Of a DNA stretch of 64,000 nucleotides, positions 52,625 through 62,233 are shown in pieces (position 1 is the stretch's first letter; each line of letters begins with the position of its first letter). The notes beneath the pieces were generated by a model. It was not told where the DNA came from. It did not search any database and saw nothing but the letters and a program-made list of their open reading frames with translations. The position numbers and the translations under genes were made by a program. Location of the stretch: positions 1 through 64,000 of the forward strand of contig JAFXPV010000007.1 in the NCBI GenBank assembly GCA_017527625.1, read 5' to 3'. Source of the stretch: Bacteroidales bacterium. Its GTDB lineage: Bacteria; Bacteroidota; Bacteroidia; Bacteroidales; UBA932.

Positions 52625-53902
52625 TCAATTCAGGAAGTTATCCAAAATTGTCTGGATGGCAGTCAGGATAGCGCTGTAGTCGGGCAGCCCCTGAATGGCG
52701 GTGAGAATGCCCGAAAGGACTGTGGGCAGATCCACACTTACATTTGTCGACAGGGTGCCGATGGCAGTCGATACATTGTCGATTACATTCGAGAGGCCGT
52801 CTTTCATATCGCCCAGTTGTGTCTTCAAGTTATCGAGCGCCGTCTGGACGAGGCCCAGGGCAGTCTGATCATCTATGAAACCGTTGCTCAAGGCAGTTTC
52901 GATGGTTGCGAGTTTGGTCTCCAAACTGGTTGCCGGACTCGTTACAGCTGCCTTTAAGGCAGTCAGTTTTGTAGCCATCGTGCCATCCAGTGTGGTAATA
53001 GCCAGCTCGATCAAGTCCAGTTCATCTTTCAGATGGGTTTCATCCGTTGAGATATCATCCAAGGCAACCTCGATCAACGCCAGTTTCGTCTCCAGGCCCG
53101 AGGTCCGGCTGGTGATGGCAGACCGGACGGCATCCAGTTTCTGTGCCAACGAGCCGTTCAGCGAAGAAACGGCCTTATTCAGCAGTTCCAACTGCTTCCG
53201 GTTGTCGGCAAAACCACCCGCGACGGCGGCTTCCGCCAATGCAACTTTGGTCGACAGGGCCGTTGCCTGATTGTCCATAGCTGTCTCGATGGCTGCCAGC
53301 CTCTCGTCCAGCGCGCCGCCCAGCGAAGATAAGGCATCAATGGCCAGAGCCTGCGCCGCAGCACTGTCGGCAAAACCATTTTCAACAGCTGCGTCAATAA
53401 GGCCCAACTTGGTCTCCAGGCTGGTGGTTCCGGTTTTCACAGCTTCTTCGATGGCCGCCAGCTTTTCGTCCAGCGAACCGTCCAGCGAGGCAATTGCCTG
53501 CTGCAACAACTCCTGGCGTGCGCGGTCGTCGGCAAAACCACTTTCAACGGCAGCATCGATAAGGCCCAGTTTGGTTTCCAGGCTCATCGTTCCTGCCTTC
53601 ACGGCAGCTTCGACTGCCGCCAGTTTCTCGTCCAGCGAGCCGCCCAATGCCTCCAGTGCCTGCCGGATCTGTTCAATCGCCGACTGGTTGTCCGCAAGCC
53701 CCTGGCTCAGCAGGGAATCGATGTGCGACATCTGCTCAGACAGGGTGCGGCTCGACTGCTTGATCGTCGAAAGGACTTCGCTGTAATCTGATCCAAGAGT
53801 TATGCGAAGATCCTCCTGCCCGTTCTCGCAGCCACACGGGACCAGCAGGATAATGCCGGTAAGCAAGAGGGCGGATATGCTTGTCTTTTTTATGTCTTTC
53901 AT
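52625..53902 (-). CDS. Helical-repeat lipoprotein C (425 aa)
   Basis: Last of three paralogous lipoproteins. The signal peptide ends in a cysteine pair (VPCGC, Cys23/Cys25). After a degenerate first unit come five repeats of ~54 residues, beginning at about 88, 142, 196, 250 and 307; each combines a DEKLAAIEAAV-type helix, a LETKLALIDAAV-type helix and a GFAD turn followed by a third helix. The C-terminal ~65 residues (VDLPTVLSGILTAIQGLPDY) are shared with the two sisters. It lacks the beta-rich C-domain of the 813-residue sister. No Cys, Trp or aromatic-rich catalytic motif is seen; a structural or binding surface protein is more likely than an enzyme. Spacing to the upstream gene is 7 bp. 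Confidence 0.85.
   Translation of the reverse strand: MKDIKKTSISALLLTGIILLVPCGCENGQEDLRITLGSDYSEVLSTIKQSSRTLSEQMSHIDSLLSQGLADNQSAIEQIRQALEALGGSLDEKLAAVEAAVKAGTMSLETKLGLIDAAVESGFADDRARQELLQQAIASLDGSLDEKLAAIEEAVKTGTTSLETKLGLIDAAVENGFADSAAAQALAIDALSSLGGALDERLAAIETAMDNQATALSTKVALAEAAVAGGFADNRKQLELLNKAVSSLNGSLAQKLDAVRSAITSRTSGLETKLALIEVALDDISTDETHLKDELDLIELAITTLDGTMATKLTALKAAVTSPATSLETKLATIETALSNGFIDDQTALGLVQTALDNLKTQLGDMKDGLSNVIDNVSTAIGTLSTNVSVDLPTVLSGILTAIQGLPDYSAILTAIQTILDNFLN
52823..53641 (-). repeat. Tandem 162-bp coding repeats in lipoprotein C
   Basis: Five in-frame units of about 54 codons (one is 57). Each unit subdivides into three ~18-residue helical segments. The fourth unit is the longer, divergent one, as in the sister genes. 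Confidence 0.8.
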
Positions 53903-53909
53903 AGGAATG

Positions 53910-56351
53910 TCAGTTCACAATCGTTACTACCAAACTATACGAGAAGGATAACGCCAGTATCTTGAACTGAGGATCGGTCTCAGTGGGGAAGGTCCACAGG
54001 TCGTAATGGGCTGTCAAGGCGAATTTTGCTCCGGGCACAGGATCTGCCTGGAACTTCACGGCCAATTTCAGCGTTTCCGGCAGCAGCTGGGCCGACATCT
54101 TAAAATAAGGGCCCTCAAGGTCTCCATATTGTTCCTGCAGAATAAAACGGCCCTCCAGCCACTCTCTCCGCAAACCCAGTAAAGAGAGCAGGCTTCTGAT
54201 ATCGACGACCGCAGTATTGTCGCCCTGGATATCGTTAACCCCGACAATGGCACTTTCAGGGAACATATTTGCATTGTACCAAGCGATCTGGTAAGGATTG
54301 ATCGTATCCTTGACATTCCAGTGGTCTGTCAGGACCAGATACCCAAGCAGACCCTCGTGCCTGACACCGCTGGAATCCAAGTAATTCTGCCACAATTTCC
54401 TGCCGTCGGACTGACTCTTGCCTGGCCAGAGCTTGGGAAAGGTGACGCCAGCCGAATCCGGTGTGAAGACAATCATCCTTTTGTCCTTATCCAAATTGAT
54501 GAAAGCAGGTGCCATCAGGTAGTTTAACGGAAAGAACTGCACAGAATCAATGAATGCGGCTGTATACGTGCGGGTATCCGACCCGTCTTGCGTCTCGAAT
54601 TCCCCGCTGTCGAGCGAAGCATAGATGTTATTGAATACGCCGATTCCTTTCTTTTTGTGTACTTTTATGTACTGGCCTGCAGGATACTGCCAGAATCTGA
54701 TGCCCTTCAAGGCTTTAGGCATCATCACAAGATCAAAAGGTTCCGTGGTGATATATTTCGTTTTCTGCGAGTTTACATATGCAGCAGAAAGAGCCACTGT
54801 AGCCTCGTCCCAGACAACATAAGGGCATTGGCAGGATATGTTGACGGCATACTTTCCTTCGACCGAAGGATCGGCAGTCAACGAGAGGGAATACAGGATG
54901 GACGATGCATCGCCCTGGGCATTATTGCCCCAGGTCGGGAAGAACTGCTTCCTCGAAAGAATGTCCAGCTTCAGCATCGCTTCGTCGATGACCGTATTCG
55001 CCGGATCGACCTGGATTTCGGCTTTCCATAAACCGCCGGCTGCCGTCGTGAGTGTCGGTTCTCCTACATACTTCAGGCGGAACGGGACAATTGTTTGTTC
55101 CAGTTCGGTGAGCGCTTGCTGGATTGCGGCCATTGCCGTGCCGTAGTCCGGCAGTCCCTGAATGGCGGTGTATATGTCCGAAATGGCTGTGGATAAGTCC
55201 ACGTTAATATTTGTCTCCAGGGCGCCGAGGGCTGTCGAAACGTCGTCGATAGCTTTCGAGAGTCCGTCATCCGCATCGCCCAGTTGTTTCTTAAGAGCAT
55301 CGAGCGCCGTTTGCACCAGGCCCAAGGCCGTCATCTCGTCGGTAAAACCATTGGTGAGGGCTGTTTCGATGAGGGCCAGTTTCGTTTCCAGGCTAGTCGT
55401 CTGGCTGTTGACCGCTGTTTTGATGGCGGCCAGTTTCGTATCCAGCGTTCCACCAAGGGAAGAGATTGCCTGCAAGACCAGATCGATCTCCGAATTCTTC
55501 ATACTATCCTCAAGGTTCTCCATTGCTGTTTCGATGAGGCCCAGTTTCGTTTCCAGGCTAGTCGTCTGGCTGTTGACAGCCGATGCGATGGCCGCCAGTT
55601 TATCTTCGAGCGGGCCACCCAGCGAATCAAGAGCCTTCTTGATCAATGCCTGCCGGGCCGACGCTTCTGTAAAACCTCCCTTTACGGCCGTTTCTATCAA
55701 AGCCATTTTGGCCGAAAGAGCCGTGGATGTATCTCCGATGGCGGTTTCGATGGCGGTCTGTTTCTCGTCCACTGCACCCTCGAGCGAGTCGATTGCTTCC
55801 ATAATCAGCGCCTGTGCAGCGGCGCCGTCTGCAAAGCCTTCCAGGACTGCTGCTTCAATGAGGTTGAGTTTTGTCGAGAAGCTCATTTCCTGCGCCTTCA
55901 CCGCCGATTCAATCGTTGCGAGTTTCTCATCGAGCGTCCCGGCCAGCGAAGAAATGGCCTGCTGCAGCAGAGCCAGCTGCGCCTGGGTGTCGGCAAAGCC
56001 GCTGTTCACGGCTGCCTCGATGAGCGCCAGTTTCGTTTCCAGACTAGATGTCTGGGACTTGACCGCCGCAGAGATGGCGTCCAGTTTCTCTTCCAGCGTG
56101 CCGCTCATAGAAGCAACGGCCTGCTGTAGCATTTTGACTGCCGTCTGGTTGTCAGCCAGGCCGTCGCGCTGCGACGCCTCGATCAGTGCCACCTTGTCGG
56201 CCAGCGGCTGGCTCGACTGGCTGATGGCCTCGAGAACGCCCCGGTAGTCCGACTGCAATGAGATTCTGATCGGCGAGACGTCGTTCTTGCAAGCAACCAG
56301 CGCCAGGGATACCGCCCAGACGAGGAACCACCTGTTTCGAATGTGTTTCAT
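53910..56351 (-). CDS. Helical-repeat lipoprotein B with beta-rich C-terminal domain (813 aa)
   Basis: The largest of the three paralogues. Lipobox ALVAC gives Cys21. A degenerate unit (DYRGVLEAISQSSQPLADKV) precedes five 54-55-residue repeats starting at about 84, 138, 192, 246 and 301, then the shared VSTALGALETN / AIQGLPDYG segment (~370-405). Unlike its sisters it continues with ~390 residues of beta-rich sequence (from VPFRLKYVGEPTL), including EIQVDPANTVIDEAML, GIRFWQYPAGQYIKVHKKKG and a C-terminal FSYSLVVTIVN. That C-domain was not recognised; it has the look of a Bacteroidetes surface beta-domain. The helical part may be a rigid stalk projecting this domain from the outer membrane. 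Confidence 0.85.
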   Translation of the reverse strand: MKHIRNRWFLVWAVSLALVACKNDVSPIRISLQSDYRGVLEAISQSSQPLADKVALIEASQRDGLADNQTAVKMLQQAVASMSGTLEEKLDAISAAVKSQTSSLETKLALIEAAVNSGFADTQAQLALLQQAISSLAGTLDEKLATIESAVKAQEMSFSTKLNLIEAAVLEGFADGAAAQALIMEAIDSLEGAVDEKQTAIETAIGDTSTALSAKMALIETAVKGGFTEASARQALIKKALDSLGGPLEDKLAAIASAVNSQTTSLETKLGLIETAMENLEDSMKNSEIDLVLQAISSLGGTLDTKLAAIKTAVNSQTTSLETKLALIETALTNGFTDEMTALGLVQTALDALKKQLGDADDGLSKAIDDVSTALGALETNINVDLSTAISDIYTAIQGLPDYGTAMAAIQQALTELEQTIVPFRLKYVGEPTLTTAAGGLWKAEIQVDPANTVIDEAMLKLDILSRKQFFPTWGNNAQGDASSILYSLSLTADPSVEGKYAVNISCQCPYVVWDEATVALSAAYVNSQKTKYITTEPFDLVMMPKALKGIRFWQYPAGQYIKVHKKKGIGVFNNIYASLDSGEFETQDGSDTRTYTAAFIDSVQFFPLNYLMAPAFINLDKDKRMIVFTPDSAGVTFPKLWPGKSQSDGRKLWQNYLDSSGVRHEGLLGYLVLTDHWNVKDTINPYQIAWYNANMFPESAIVGVNDIQGDNTAVVDIRSLLSLLGLRREWLEGRFILQEQYGDLEGPYFKMSAQLLPETLKLAVKFQADPVPGAKFALTAHYDLWTFPTETDPQFKILALSFSYSLVVTIVN
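55290..56102 (-). repeat. Tandem 162-bp coding repeats in lipoprotein B
   Basis: Five in-frame units of 54-55 codons, aligned one-to-one with the units in the sister genes; the fourth unit lacks the GFAD turn and carries ENLEDSMKN instead. Confidence 0.8.
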
Positions 56352-56355
56352 AGGT

Positions 56356-57714
56356 CTAGTCGGTTATGTTCAGCGTGATACAGTAGTCCAGCAGCACTTG
56401 CGTCGGAGCGAAGGAAGGGGTGTTGTCGACTTCCTTTTTCAGGTCTTCGAGGATTTTCTTGATATCAGCCAGGGCCTGGCTGTAGTCGGTCTGGCCTTGC
56501 ACGGCGGCGAGGATCTGTGCCAGGACCTGGGCGATCTGTCCCGTGCTGAGTGTTGTCGAGAGGGCGCCAAGATCGGTTATCAAACCGCTTATGTCGGTAG
56601 AGAGCGCATCATCCATATCTTTCACCTGCTTCTTCAGCGCACTCAGCGCGGTCTGCAGAAGGCCGATGGCTGTCTGCCCATCGGCAAAGCCGTTTGTGAT
56701 GGCCGTCTCGATGAGGGAGATCTTCGTCGACAGACTCGTCGACTGGTTATCCAGTGCCGATGAGATGTCCGACAGCTTCTGGTCGACTGTGCCGCTCAGA
56801 GAGGATAGCGCCTGTTGGATCAGTGTTACTTTCGTTTCGGTTCCGATCTGTCCGATTGCAGTCACAGCCGCATCGATCAGTGCCATTTTCGCATCCAGGC
56901 TCGTGGTCTGGCTGGCCAGGGCCGATCTGATGGCGGCCAGTTTATTGTCCACAGTCCCGCCGAGAGAATTGACTGCTGTCTGAATCAGTGACCGTTGCGT
57001 GGAATCAGCGGCAAATCCTTCCTTGACTGCCGTTTCAATCAATGCCATCCGGGCCGAAAGGGCCGTTGTCTGATTGCTGATGGCGGCTTCGATGGCCGAG
57101 AGCTTTTCGTCGAGAGTGCCGTCAATCGAAGCGATCGCTTCCAGCATCAATGTCTGGGCTGCGGCGCTGTCGGCAAAGCCTTCCGTCACTGCTGCTTCAA
57201 TCAGGCCAATCTTCGTTTCAAGGCTCGATGCCTGGGATTTGACAGCTGCTTCAATCAGGGCGATTCTCTCTTCCGCCGAACCGCTCAGCGAAGCGATGGC
57301 CTGCTGCAGCAGTTCTTGTTGCGCCTGGCTGTCGGCAAAGCCGTTGCTGACAGCAGCTTCTACCAGCGCGAGTTTCGTCTCAAGGCTTGTGGTCTGGGCT
57401 TTCACCGCTGCTTCGACGGCCGCCAGTTTTTCCTCAATGGAGCCGCTCAGCGAGGCTACAGCCTGACGGATCTGGTCCATTGCGGCCAGGTTGTCGGCCA
57501 GTCCCTGTTGCAGCGACGCTTCAATCAGCGCCAATTTGTCGGAGAGTGACTTGTTTGTGCTGTTGATGGCCGCGATGATTTCGCTGAAATCAGTCTCCAG
57601 CATAATATCCATATCCGGATGCCGGTTCTCGCACGAGGAGAACGCCAGTGGAGCCAGAAGCAAGAATGCCAGCACTCTGCTGCGCCGAATGCCTCTGTCC
57701 TTGGTCTCTTTCAT
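56356..57714 (-). CDS. Helical-repeat lipoprotein A (452 aa)
   Basis: First of the three paralogues. An SPII signal with AFSSC gives Cys28, preceded by a longer charged N-region. The degenerate unit (TDFSEIIAAINSTNKSLSDK) is followed by repeats starting at about 91, 145, 199, 253 and 308, then a shared tail (LGALSTTLSTGQIAQVLAQI, QGQTDYSQALADIKKIL). It ends in a short unique segment (SFAPTQVLLDYCITLNITD) that could be a single strand. The next gene starts 4 bp after its stop, and the beta-barrel gene ends 12 bp before its start, so they are one operon. Predicted anchored in a lipid leaflet with a long helical body. Confidence 0.85.
   Translation of the reverse strand: MKETKDRGIRRSRVLAFLLLAPLAFSSCENRHPDMDIMLETDFSEIIAAINSTNKSLSDKLALIEASLQQGLADNLAAMDQIRQAVASLSGSIEEKLAAVEAAVKAQTTSLETKLALVEAAVSNGFADSQAQQELLQQAIASLSGSAEERIALIEAAVKSQASSLETKIGLIEAAVTEGFADSAAAQTLMLEAIASIDGTLDEKLSAIEAAISNQTTALSARMALIETAVKEGFAADSTQRSLIQTAVNSLGGTVDNKLAAIRSALASQTTSLDAKMALIDAAVTAIGQIGTETKVTLIQQALSSLSGTVDQKLSDISSALDNQSTSLSTKISLIETAITNGFADGQTAIGLLQTALSALKKQVKDMDDALSTDISGLITDLGALSTTLSTGQIAQVLAQILAAVQGQTDYSQALADIKKILEDLKKEVDNTPSFAPTQVLLDYCITLNITD
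56632..57444 (-). repeat. Tandem 162-bp coding repeats in lipoprotein A
   Basis: Five in-frame units of 54-55 codons with the same order and same atypical fourth unit (TAIGQIGTET in place of a GFAD turn) as the two sister genes. Confidence 0.8.
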
Positions 57715-57726
57715 AGGTTTAAATGT

Positions 57727-58410
57727 TTAATTCATCAGTTGGAAGCAAAGTCCCACGGTGGCATAGGCCTGGCCTTTCGGCGAGAGTTCCTGCTTGCCTG
57801 CCAGGACAAAACGGTAGCCGCCGCTGAGGCGCAGCGCTACCTGAGGGAGAATTACGTATTCCAGCGACAGAGTGGCCGGGATACAGGGTACGACATACCG
57901 GTGGCTTTCGTTGCGGCCCGTCACGTGGACCGTGTTGCCGGTTTTGTCGGGTTTGAAAGTGTTGCTCACGCCGATGGTGTAGCTGTTGCCCCCTGCAAAC
58001 AGGCAGGCGACTCCGGTTCCCACATAGAGAGACAGGGGCTTTTCTTCGCCTCTGAGCCCCAGCAGGTTCAGCTCTCCGGTCAGCCCGACGCCGTGGAAGT
58101 TGGTCTTGAAGTCGCGATAGACGTCGCCCTTCACACCGCCGTCAGGTTGTGGCAGCAGGCTGGCATTGGTTTGTTCCCGCAGCATCCGGGTATAGAAATA
58201 GTCGAGCCCCAGACGGCAGGTGGGGTTGAAGTTGAAGGAAAGACCCGCGCCGACCTGAGGCTGGGTAGCCGTTATCGCTTTGGCGCTGGTTCCTTCGATG
58301 CCACCGCCTTGAATCCACGAAGCGCCTCCGTCGAGACGAAGGCTGAGCGATCCCTGTGCCCACAGAACCGTCGGGAGGGACAGCAATAACGCAAGTATTA
58401 TCTTTTTCAT
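57727..58410 (-). CDS. Outer-membrane beta-barrel protein leading the repeat-lipoprotein operon
   Basis: A 227-residue protein with a signal peptide (~1-19, PTVLWAQ) and alternating amphipathic strands: SLSLRLDGGASWIQGG, VGAGLSFNFNPTCRLGLDYFY, NFHGVGLTGELNLLGL, LSLYVGTGVACLFAGG, IPATLSLEYVILPQVALRLSGGYRF and a final AYATVGLCFQL. This fits an eight-stranded OmpA/OmpX-like barrel of the outer-membrane-protein-beta-barrel type, without a C-terminal peptidoglycan domain. It is the first gene of the four-gene operon; an inverted repeat lies in its upstream spacer. A role as an outer-membrane partner for the helical lipoproteins is an inference from position. Confidence 0.8.
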   Translation of the reverse strand: MKKIILALLLSLPTVLWAQGSLSLRLDGGASWIQGGGIEGTSAKAITATQPQVGAGLSFNFNPTCRLGLDYFYTRMLREQTNASLLPQPDGGVKGDVYRDFKTNFHGVGLTGELNLLGLRGEEKPLSLYVGTGVACLFAGGNSYTIGVSNTFKPDKTGNTVHVTGRNESHRYVVPCIPATLSLEYVILPQVALRLSGGYRFVLAGKQELSPKGQAYATVGLCFQLMN

Positions 58411-58455
58411 ACTGAAATATATGCAGTAAAGTTAAGATATACTTATAAATAAAAG

Positions 58456-58485
58456 TCAATATGCGTCAAAAAAAATGCATATTGA
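58456..58485. promoter_or_regulatory. 9-bp inverted repeat upstream of the barrel/repeat operon
   Basis: TCAATATGC at 58456-58464 is mirrored as GCATATTGA at 58477-58485 with a 12-base A-rich spacer. It lies 46 bp before the first gene of the operon, where an operator is expected. The 112 bp spacer between yitT and this operon is A+T-rich; no convincing TAnnTTTG box was seen. Confidence 0.45.
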
Positions 58486-58522
58486 AACATTTTGCCAAAT
58501 AAGACAGACCGGGAAGGAAATA

Positions 58523-59422
58523 TTATTTTTTAATCTGTTCGAATCCCTTTCCGAAAACGCCGCTGACGTTGCCTACGGACACAAAAGCAGTGTCGTCGAC
58601 TTTCTTGATGATCCTCAGAATCTGACTGGATTCTTGCTTGCGGGCGACGACTGTAACGATTTCACTTTCCGTGTGAGTGTACCAGCCTTCGCTGTGGATG
58701 GCGGTAACCCCGCGGTGGGCTTCCTTCGTTATGGCGTCGGCGATCTCGGCGTATTTCCTCGAGAAGACCATAATCTGGACGCACTGCTTGTTGCCGTTGA
58801 GGAACAGGTCGAGGGTATAACTGAAGACAGCTGATGTGACAAAGCCGTAGATGACGGTGGCCAGGCGGGTGCCGAAGCTGCCGGCGGAAGGAATCAGCAG
58901 AGTGGACGAAATAATGAGCACATCGAGGGTGACGATGATGCTGCCGGGAGAAATGCTTCTGTATTTGTTGATGATCAGGGCGATGATGTCGGTGCCGCCG
59001 CTGCTGCCTCCCTGGGTGAAAGTGATGGCGATCCCGAGGCCGGAGAGGGCTCCGCCGAAGAGGGCGCAGGTCAGCCTTCCGTTCTCGTGGGCGAATTCAT
59101 TGATGAAGTCGGAAGGGATGATGTCGGGGATGACACGGAACAGGAGGGTGGTTACTATGACGGCGAAGACGGTCTTGGCGCCGAAACTCTTGCCGAGGAT
59201 TTTCAAGGCGATGACAAGCAGGACTGCATTGACCAGGAAATAGGTGTAGCTGATCTTGAAGCCAGTGGCGTACTGGATGATGGCACCCATACCGGAAACG
59301 CCGCCGCCGACCATATTGTTCGGAAGCAGGAACACGCTCCACGCGGACACGTACAGCAGCAGTCCGAGGCTGATGATCGCGTACTCCTTAATTATCGTCC
59401 AGAAACCACCTTTACTCAGCAT
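58523..59422 (-). CDS. YitT family membrane protein (DUF161/DUF2179)
   Basis: A 299-residue protein with five or six transmembrane helices (~10-190) followed by a soluble DUF2179 domain (~215-290). Visible family marks are [31 protein letters not shown] and the later [29 protein letters not shown]. Function of YitT proteins is not established. The start overlaps the leuS stop by 7 bp, so it is translationally coupled to leuS. Confidence 0.92.
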   Translation of the reverse strand: MLSKGGFWTIIKEYAIISLGLLLYVSAWSVFLLPNNMVGGGVSGMGAIIQYATGFKISYTYFLVNAVLLVIALKILGKSFGAKTVFAVIVTTLLFRVIPDIIPSDFINEFAHENGRLTCALFGGALSGLGIAITFTQGGSSGGTDIIALIINKYRSISPGSIIVTLDVLIISSTLLIPSAGSFGTRLATVIYGFVTSAVFSYTLDLFLNGNKQCVQIMVFSRKYAEIADAITKEAHRGVTAIHSEGWYTHTESEIVTVVARKQESSQILRIIKKVDDTAFVSVGNVSGVFGKGFEQIKK

Positions 59423-62181
59423 ACTACGTTGATGATCTTAGAAGGAACTACGATGATTTTCTTGATGGACCCACCGTTGAGGTATTTGGCAGTCCTTTCG
59501 TCAGCGCGGACTGCATCGGCTGTCTCCTGCTGTGAAAGGCTTTTCGCCAGGGTGATCTTGAAGCGCAGCTTTCCGTTGAACGAAACCGGATACTCGAAGG
59601 AATCTTCGGCGGTGTATGCGGCATTGAACTCGGGGAAGCTTGCATAGGTGATAGTTTCGTCGTGGCCGAGGAGGCTCCACAGCTCTTCTGCGATATGAGG
59701 TGCGAACGGAGAGATGAGGATCACCAGCGGTTCGAGGATCTCCTTCTTGTTGCAGCCGAGGGCGGACAGGTCGTTGACGGTAATCATAAAGGCGCTCACG
59801 GTCGTGTTGAAAGAGAAATGCTCGATGTCGTAGGACTCTTTTTCGATGAGTTTGTGAAGGGTCTTGAGCTCTGCCGGAGTGGCTTTGCCGTCGCTGACGC
59901 AGAAGTTGCCTTCTTCATCGAGGAACATACGGTAGAACTTGCGCAGGAAGCGATGGACTCCGTCGATGCCCTTGGTGTCCCAGGGTTTGCTCTGCTCGAG
60001 CGGGCCGAGGAACATCTCGTAGAGACGGAGGGTGTCGGCGCCGTAGTCGGCGCATATCTTGTCGGGATTGACGACGTTGTACATCGACTTGCTCATCTTC
60101 TCGACAGCGTAGCCGCAGACATATTCACCGTCTTCAAGGATGAATTCTGCGGAAGCGTAGTCGGGGCTCCAGGCCTTGAAGGCCTCGAGGTCCAGACGGT
60201 CGTTGTGGACGATATTGACGTCGACGTGGATCTCGGTCGTGTCGTAATTGTCCTTGAGACCGCAGGATACGAAGGTGTTGGTGCCTTTGATGCGGTATAC
60301 GAAATTGCTTCGGCCCTGGATCATACCCTGGTTTATGAGTTTCTTGAAAGGCTCCTGCTCGCAAACGTAACCCAGGTCGTAGAGGAACTTGTTCCAGAAG
60401 CGGGAATAGATGAGGTGTCCGGTGGCGTGCTCGGTGCCGCCGATGTAGAGGTCTACGTTGCGCCAGTACTCGTCAGCTTCGCGGCTTACGAGGGCTTCGT
60501 CGTTGCGGGGATCCATATAGCGCAGGTAGTATGCGCTGCTGCCTGCGAAGCCGGGCATTGTGCTCTTCTCGATGGGCCAGCCTTCGTATGTCCAGTCTTT
60601 AGCCCTGGCGAGCGGCGGTTCGCCGGTCTCCGTGGGCTTGAATTCGTCAATGGTGGGGAGCTCCAGCGGAAGCTTGTCCATAGGCATAGGGTATGCGGTG
60701 CCTTCCTTGAAATAGATGGGGAAGGGCTCACCCCAGTAGCGCTGGCGTGAGAAGATGGCATCACGCAGGCGGTAATTGATCTTGCGTTTGCCGATGCCCT
60801 TGCTTTCGACGTAGTCGATGGCTGCAGGAATGGCCTGCTGTACTGTCAGTCCGTTGAGAAAGCCTGAGTTGCACATTATGCCTTCCTTGGCGTCGAAGCT
60901 TTCCTGGCTTACGTCGCAGCCCTCGATGAGAGGGATGATGGGGAGATTGAACTCGCGTGCGAAGACATAGTCGCGGCTGTCGTGAGCCGGAACGGCCATA
61001 ATGGCGCCGGTACCGTAGCCTGCCAGCACATATTCTGAAATCCACACGGGAACTTTGTCGCCGGTGAGGGGGTTGACTGCGTAAGAACCGCTGAAGACGC
61101 CGGTGACGTGACGGGTCTCGGCGATGCGCTCCCTCTCGGTCTTCTTCTTCGCTGCGGTCAGATATGCCTCCACGGCTTCTTTCTGTTCGGGGGTGGTGAG
61201 TTTTTCAACCCAGTCGCTCTCGGGAGCCAGCACCATAAAGGTGACTCCGAAGATGGTGTCGGCGCGGGTGGTGAAGATCACCATATCATATTCCTTGTCG
61301 CCGTTGAATACCTTGAAGGTCATCTCGGCACCTTGCGAACGGCCGATCCAGTTGCGCTGCATCTCCTTGAGGGAATCTGTCCAGTCGAGGCTGTCGAGGC
61401 CGGAGAGCAGCCTTTCGGCATAGGCGCTGACGCGCAGCTGCCACTGCTTCATCTTCTTCTGCTCTACCGGGAAGCCGCCTCTCACTGAGAGACCTTCCTT
61501 CACCTCATCGTTGGCCAGCACTGTGCCGAGCTTGGGGCACCAGTTGACAGTGGTTTCGCCCTGATAGGCTATCCTGTACTGCATCAGCACCTCTTGCCTG
61601 CGGGTTTCGCTCATCGCTTTCCATTCTTCGGCGCTGAAATCTGCAACAGCTCCGCAAGCAGCGTTGACGGCCTTGCTGCCGCCTTTTTCGAATGCTGCCA
61701 CGAGGGTTGCTATGGGCATAGCCTTGTCCTGGTCCTTGTCATACCAGCTGTCGAACATCTTCAGGAAGGCCCACTGCGTCCATTTGTAGTAGCCGGGGTC
61801 GCAGGTGCGGACCTCGCGCTCCCAGTCGTACGAAAAGCCGATCTTGTCCATCTGCTGGCGGTAGCGGGCGATGTTGTTTTCGGTAGTCGTGGCCGGGTGC
61901 TGACCGGTCTGGATGGCGTACTGCTCCGCGGGCAGGCCGAAAGCGTCGTAGCCCATCGGATGGAGGACGTTGAAGCCCTTCAGCCTTTTATAGCGGCTGT
62001 AGATATCGCTGGCGATGTAGCCCAGAGGATGACCGACGTGCAGGCCGGCGCCGCTGGGGTAGGGGAACATATCCAGGACGTAGTATTTGGGTTTTGAAGA
62101 GTCGTTTCTGGTTTGAAAAGTGTGGTTGTCAGCCCAATATTGCTGCCATTTCTTTTCGATCTGAGCGAAATTGTATTCCAT
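59416..62181 (-). CDS. leuS: Leucine-tRNA ligase
   Basis: A 921-residue class I leucyl-tRNA synthetase. The HIGH motif appears as [14 protein letters not shown] near residue 45, and KMSKS is present as [13 protein letters not shown]. The CP1 editing domain is present (with [21 protein letters not shown], containing the conserved editing Asp). The true start [16 protein letters not shown] at 62181 was chosen; a longer frame adds 33 non-conserved residues through the promoter. A TATATTTG box lies 25 nt upstream. Confidence 0.97.
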   Translation of the reverse strand: MEYNFAQIEKKWQQYWADNHTFQTRNDSSKPKYYVLDMFPYPSGAGLHVGHPLGYIASDIYSRYKRLKGFNVLHPMGYDAFGLPAEQYAIQTGQHPATTTENNIARYRQQMDKIGFSYDWEREVRTCDPGYYKWTQWAFLKMFDSWYDKDQDKAMPIATLVAAFEKGGSKAVNAACGAVADFSAEEWKAMSETRRQEVLMQYRIAYQGETTVNWCPKLGTVLANDEVKEGLSVRGGFPVEQKKMKQWQLRVSAYAERLLSGLDSLDWTDSLKEMQRNWIGRSQGAEMTFKVFNGDKEYDMVIFTTRADTIFGVTFMVLAPESDWVEKLTTPEQKEAVEAYLTAAKKKTERERIAETRHVTGVFSGSYAVNPLTGDKVPVWISEYVLAGYGTGAIMAVPAHDSRDYVFAREFNLPIIPLIEGCDVSQESFDAKEGIMCNSGFLNGLTVQQAIPAAIDYVESKGIGKRKINYRLRDAIFSRQRYWGEPFPIYFKEGTAYPMPMDKLPLELPTIDEFKPTETGEPPLARAKDWTYEGWPIEKSTMPGFAGSSAYYLRYMDPRNDEALVSREADEYWRNVDLYIGGTEHATGHLIYSRFWNKFLYDLGYVCEQEPFKKLINQGMIQGRSNFVYRIKGTNTFVSCGLKDNYDTTEIHVDVNIVHNDRLDLEAFKAWSPDYASAEFILEDGEYVCGYAVEKMSKSMYNVVNPDKICADYGADTLRLYEMFLGPLEQSKPWDTKGIDGVHRFLRKFYRMFLDEEGNFCVSDGKATPAELKTLHKLIEKESYDIEHFSFNTTVSAFMITVNDLSALGCNKKEILEPLVILISPFAPHIAEELWSLLGHDETITYASFPEFNAAYTAEDSFEYPVSFNGKLRFKITLAKSLSQQETADAVRADERTAKYLNGGSIKKIIVVPSKIINVVC

Positions 62182-62206
62182 TTGCGGATTTTGAAAATAT
62201 ATCGCG

Positions 62207-62214
62207 CAAATATA
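62207..62214 (-). promoter_or_regulatory. -7 box TATATTTG for leuS
   Basis: The minus strand reads TATATTTG, fitting TAnnTTTG, 25 nt before the leuS start. Confidence 0.5.
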
Positions 62215-62233
62215 TAAAAATCGGTGACAAACC

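Noticed and set aside
55162..56247. Long plus-strand open frame (about 361 codons) opposite the repeat lipoprotein B gene, with its own repeats
   Set aside because: It is the antisense shadow of the 162-bp repeats; it has no signal peptide, no known family, and the minus-strand genes have tight operon spacing and lipoboxes.
52823..57444. Possible CRISPR array or noncoding satellite because of regular repeats
   Set aside because: Units are 162 bp, diverged, in frame, and without constant short repeats and unique spacers; they encode protein repeats.
59662..60750. 362-codon plus-strand open frame inside leuS
   Set aside because: The minus strand is clearly LeuS with KMSKS; the plus frame has no recognisable motifs.
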